17,178 bases of DNA from Erysipelotrichaceae bacterium UBA4808 (GTDB lineage: Bacteria; Bacillota_I; Bacilli_A; Erysipelotrichales; Erysipelotrichaceae). Location: NCBI GenBank assembly GCA_002402585.1, contig DHGC01000028.1, positions 3,132 through 20,309 of the forward strand. The letters are read 5' to 3'. The notes below the pieces were generated by a model, which was not told where the DNA came from, searched no databases, and worked only from the letters and a program-made list of their open reading frames with translations. This document shows, in pieces, positions 14,789-17,178 of this stretch (positions are counted from its first letter, which is position 1; every line of letters begins with the position of its first letter). The translations under genes and the position numbers were made by a program.

Positions 14789-15449
14789 CGTCCAGACACG
14801 ATCCAGTAACCAAGATAGAAGCCTAAGATCCTTACCCCAACAGCTAAAGCAGTGAACTGCCACACAGGTAGGGCATGGAAGAAAGGACGATTGGTGAGAT
14901 AGAAATAATTTCCACCCGTCACAGCATTCACGACATACGCAAGTCCGAAATAGATAAGAAAACTTACGCTTGAAATGATTAAGCCTTGAAGCTTTGGCCG
15001 CCAAGCGAAGGCGTAATCGGTCACAATCGGTAGAATCAAAGTGATCGCATGATTCAAAAGATACGAAATGCCCAAGAGATGATACGGTGCATCGATGGCT
15101 TGCGGATAAACAAAGGACGCATTGGCACACAAGCCATAATAGAACACTACTAAAGCAATTTTTTTGTGATTAGATGGACGATGCCCAGAACTCTGGAGAT
15201 AAAACAAATGTAAAGGCAAGGCCTCAGCTAAATCAAAGCCCGTCTCAAAGAAGTACCAAGCATAAAGAAGAATTTATTGAAAGATAGAACACCAAGAATG
15301 ATCTTGATCAAGAATGCTTGATAAAGATACAATCGCCTACGTTGTGTGATTAAAACATACATCAAAAACAAGATCAGGCTCATCTAAAAGAAATGTTCCC
15401 AACCAAAAAGTTTGATATACGCGGCTTCACGAGCGTAGAATATTTCTAT
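14773..15449 (-). pseudogene. Decayed YwaF-like (TIGR02206) membrane protein gene
   Basis: The longest intact piece (14773-15219, 148 codons from a TTG) has several membrane helices and the family's second half: a YLLNHAITLILPIVTDY helix, FAWRPKLQGL, NAVTGGNYFYLTNRP and a last helix. This matches the YwaF family of uncharacterised integral membrane proteins. The first half is present but broken. A frame reading YIKLFGWEHFF hits TAG (15386-15384) where homologues usually have Trp, then continues MSLILFLMYV...RRRLYLYQAFLIKIILG. A frameshift near 15260-15283 is needed to reach AWYFFETGFDLAEALPLHL. Two further shifts (near 15201-15207, and at the seven-base run 15159-15165) would restore the expected LPLHLC and a membrane helix. 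No start codon is evident. It follows the HPrK-like gene directly and was probably its operon partner. Confidence 0.75.
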
Positions 15450-15450
15450 C

Positions 15451-17148
15451 TTAAGCTCCAAGCAAGGTATTGAGCAGTGCTTCGGCGGTCAAGCGCAAAT
15501 GATCCTCCACAGCTTCTTTAACCCCAAGTCCCGTATAAACTTCCCCTACCTTGACTTTGGATCGATCCATTTCCGAAAAATAGAAATCAATCAAAGGATC
15601 ACAGGTTTTCTGATCTTGCATCGGTCCAAATGGATTCGCGAAATATGTGGTTGATAAACCTACTTCATGGGTCGTAGCCAAAGCCATCCGCTTCCCCTCA
15701 ACAAACACATGCTTCAATTCATCCGCACTCTTGGCTAGATTCAAGCCCACTTGATTGACATAATTGTTGGCATAGAAGAAGTAGTGAACCGGATGATTCT
15801 GAGTAATCAGTTGATAAGAACTCACTGGAATGACGACACGCGCATTGACGCTTTCAGGATTCATGAAGATGGAACGGTCCATGGTTTTGTAAGGCGATCC
15901 CTTATCCAAGTCATCCAAACGAATGAACGCACCAATCTCACTGCCCTGTGCCACCACTTTTCCTTCATGGATATGGAGTGATCCCATGTCATCAAAGATG
16001 ATGTCCATATCAATCAATTCAGGATGATTCAAGAGTTGCATGGCCTCGATCGTCTCCGACTTACCCGCACCGGAATCCCCCATAAACAAGACTCCAATCG
16101 GATCTCTGCCTTTGAAATGGATATTGATCATGGATCCATGAATCGGTAACCAAGCTTTTTTCATCATGATCGCATTGTGCATGGTCAAAACCATCTTCTT
16201 CATATAGCCGTAATACTCAATCTTGGTCATGTATGGAACTTTCGCAACCCAAAGATCATTCATTCCATCGTAATGATAGGTCGAATCCTCTGTCTTATCG
16301 TTTAAACCAAACAACAAGATGCCATCTGGTTTGCGATTAAGCACTTCTTTAGGACTTGCCAATTCAAAAAGATTCGCATTGGTGATGCCCGAGAAACTGT
16401 AATCGAAATGCACATAGATCAAGATCAGGAGTTCCCCAACCTTGGCCGGATAACAGAACCATTCATGACGATTCAATTTCAATTTATCAAAAGGATTTTG
16501 ATCGGATAAAACGAATGAACCATAACGCTTCGTACCTTCAGGATGTAACAGTAAAGGCGTTCTGAGAAGAATGCTATCCGCAAAAGGAATGCCTCTAAGC
16601 GCTTCATATTGCTTAGGCATCTCCCATCGCACATCACGTAGAACCATCGACGCATTGGTCCCTGCTTGAAGCTGACGATAGACTTTGTTTTTATAGCCTT
16701 GAATCTTTTCTTGGAAAGCACGATACGTTGCGATGATCAGGTTGTTGAAGCGCGTATCCGCATCCATGAAGTTCGAGACTTGACCACTGGAAGACGCGGA
16801 TATCTTGATCGTCGAAACTCTCTGCATCGTACGCCAATAGTTGTAGAAATCCTCAACGATGTTGCCATAGAACTTCAATTGAGCTTGAACCTCAGGTTCC
16901 AACTCATGCAAGTCCAAGACAAGCAGAAGCTTTAAGAACTTTACCATCTTAGGAATGAAACGCTCAATGCTTACACCTTGGGTGAGCGTGTTGAAGCGGA
17001 CCTCATCTTTCTTACGCAAATGCTCTAAATAACTCTTAGCGATGACTTTAAAGGCATCGGACGAAATAAATTCTTCACTGGTGAGTGGGAAAAAAGTCGA
17101 AAAGTTTAAAACAGCTGTATTTTTATGGATGTATATGGCATCTTTCAT
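15451..17148 (-). CDS. HPr kinase/PEP carboxykinase-like P-loop protein, substrate unknown
   Basis: The 565-residue product has a C-terminal nucleotide-binding core like HPr kinase/phosphorylase. IHGSMINI (336-343, His337) precedes a short insertion, then GVLFMGDSGAGKSETIEAM (352-370) with P-loop GDSGAGKS, and an IIFDDMG segment (383-389, Asp386/Asp387), in the order His, P-loop-Glu, Asp-Asp seen in HPrK. The later EIGAFIRLDDLDKGSPYKTMDRSIFMNP recalls PEP carboxykinase. The first 330 residues do not match HPrK and I do not recognise them. True HPrK is about 310 residues, so this is not the HPr kinase itself; databases often label such proteins PEP carboxykinase-like. The ATG has AGGAG seven bases upstream. 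Substrate (protein or small molecule) and pathway are unknown; no neighbour settles it. Confidence 0.82.
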   Translation of the reverse strand: MKDAIYIHKNTAVLNFSTFFPLTSEEFISSDAFKVIAKSYLEHLRKKDEVRFNTLTQGVSIERFIPKMVKFLKLLLVLDLHELEPEVQAQLKFYGNIVEDFYNYWRTMQRVSTIKISASSSGQVSNFMDADTRFNNLIIATYRAFQEKIQGYKNKVYRQLQAGTNASMVLRDVRWEMPKQYEALRGIPFADSILLRTPLLLHPEGTKRYGSFVLSDQNPFDKLKLNRHEWFCYPAKVGELLILIYVHFDYSFSGITNANLFELASPKEVLNRKPDGILLFGLNDKTEDSTYHYDGMNDLWVAKVPYMTKIEYYGYMKKMVLTMHNAIMMKKAWLPIHGSMINIHFKGRDPIGVLFMGDSGAGKSETIEAMQLLNHPELIDMDIIFDDMGSLHIHEGKVVAQGSEIGAFIRLDDLDKGSPYKTMDRSIFMNPESVNARVVIPVSSYQLITQNHPVHYFFYANNYVNQVGLNLAKSADELKHVFVEGKRMALATTHEVGLSTTYFANPFGPMQDQKTCDPLIDFYFSEMDRSKVKVGEVYTGLGVKEAVEDHLRLTAEALLNTLLGA

Positions 17149-17171
17149 CGTTGTTCTCCTATATGCCTCAC

Positions 17172-17177
17172 ATTATA
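17172..17177 (-). promoter_or_regulatory. -10 element of the HPrK-like gene
   Basis: A perfect TATAAT on the minus strand lies 23 bases before the ATG, leaving a short leader with the AGGAG site. The -35 element is beyond the window edge, so only half of the promoter can be seen. Confidence 0.55.
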
Positions 17178-17178
17178 C

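Noticed and set aside
14723..15130. Cysteine-rich 135-codon open frame on the minus strand
   Set aside because: It has no ribosome site, its composition is unlike a real protein here, and it overlaps the YwaF-like frame, which has clear family motifs, and the end of a HAD gene.
15451..17148. Calling the P-loop protein HPr kinase (hprK) or PEP carboxykinase (pckA)
   Set aside because: The P-loop region resembles HPrK, but length and N-terminal half do not; PEPCK substrate-binding arginine and metal motifs could not be placed with confidence.
1..17178. CRISPR array, prophage, insertion sequence, tRNA or rRNA genes
   Set aside because: I found no regularly spaced repeats, transposase or integrase motifs, or recognisable tRNA/rRNA segments by reading. 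No search could be run.

Overview
The window carries about 17.2 kb of ordinary low-to-mid GC Bacillota (Firmicutes) chromosome. TGA is used as a stop (dnaB, dnaI's neighbour radC, mreD), Shine-Dalgarno sites are strong (AAGGAGG, GGAGG), and several promoters look like extended -10 (TGnTATAAT) types. The DnaB/DnaI helicase-loading pair is a Bacillota trait. The polA-mutM-coaE-dnaB-dnaI order with pfkA-pyk beside it recalls the same chromosomal neighbourhood in Bacillus, in compacted form. My best guess is an Erysipelotrichia-like lineage, held with low to moderate confidence. I see no prophage, insertion sequence, CRISPR array, rRNA or tRNA.

Layout, minus strand unless stated. Positions 1-8252 hold a tightly packed cluster, in transcription order polA, mutM, coaE, dnaB, dnaI, pfkA, pyk (cut by the window edge). 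Stop and start codons overlap from polA through dnaI. A short gap holding a candidate promoter and a perfect 15-nt palindrome precedes pfkA-pyk. Positions 8293-11765 hold, in transcription order, two unlisted small genes (53 and 41 codons) closed by a terminator that abuts the start of radC, then radC, mreC and mreD with no mreB between, and then a TroA/ZnuA-like lipoprotein gene that has lost its metal-binding histidines and ends in its own terminator. Positions 11828-13111 (+) encode a GPH-family (MelB-like) sugar:cation symporter. It converges on a Cof-type HAD phosphatase (13105-13914, -), and the two genes end inside one shared hairpin. A second HAD phosphatase (13979-14761, +) diverges from the first and ends in a perfect terminator. 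Positions 14773-15449 are a decayed YwaF-like membrane protein gene (nonsense codon plus frameshifts). Positions 15451-17148 encode a 565-residue P-loop kinase-like protein related to HPr kinase and PEP carboxykinase, of unknown substrate.

Functionally the left half couples replication and repair (Pol I, Fpg, helicase loading), CoA synthesis and lower glycolysis. The centre serves cell-wall elongation (MreCD) and small unknown membrane functions. The right half holds sugar uptake, sugar-phosphate or cofactor phosphatases and the HPrK-like protein. The items most worth following up are the small-gene pair with its terminator against radC, the HPrK/PEPCK-like protein, the decayed ywaF, the ligand-less metal-type lipoprotein and the palindrome in front of pfkA-pyk.
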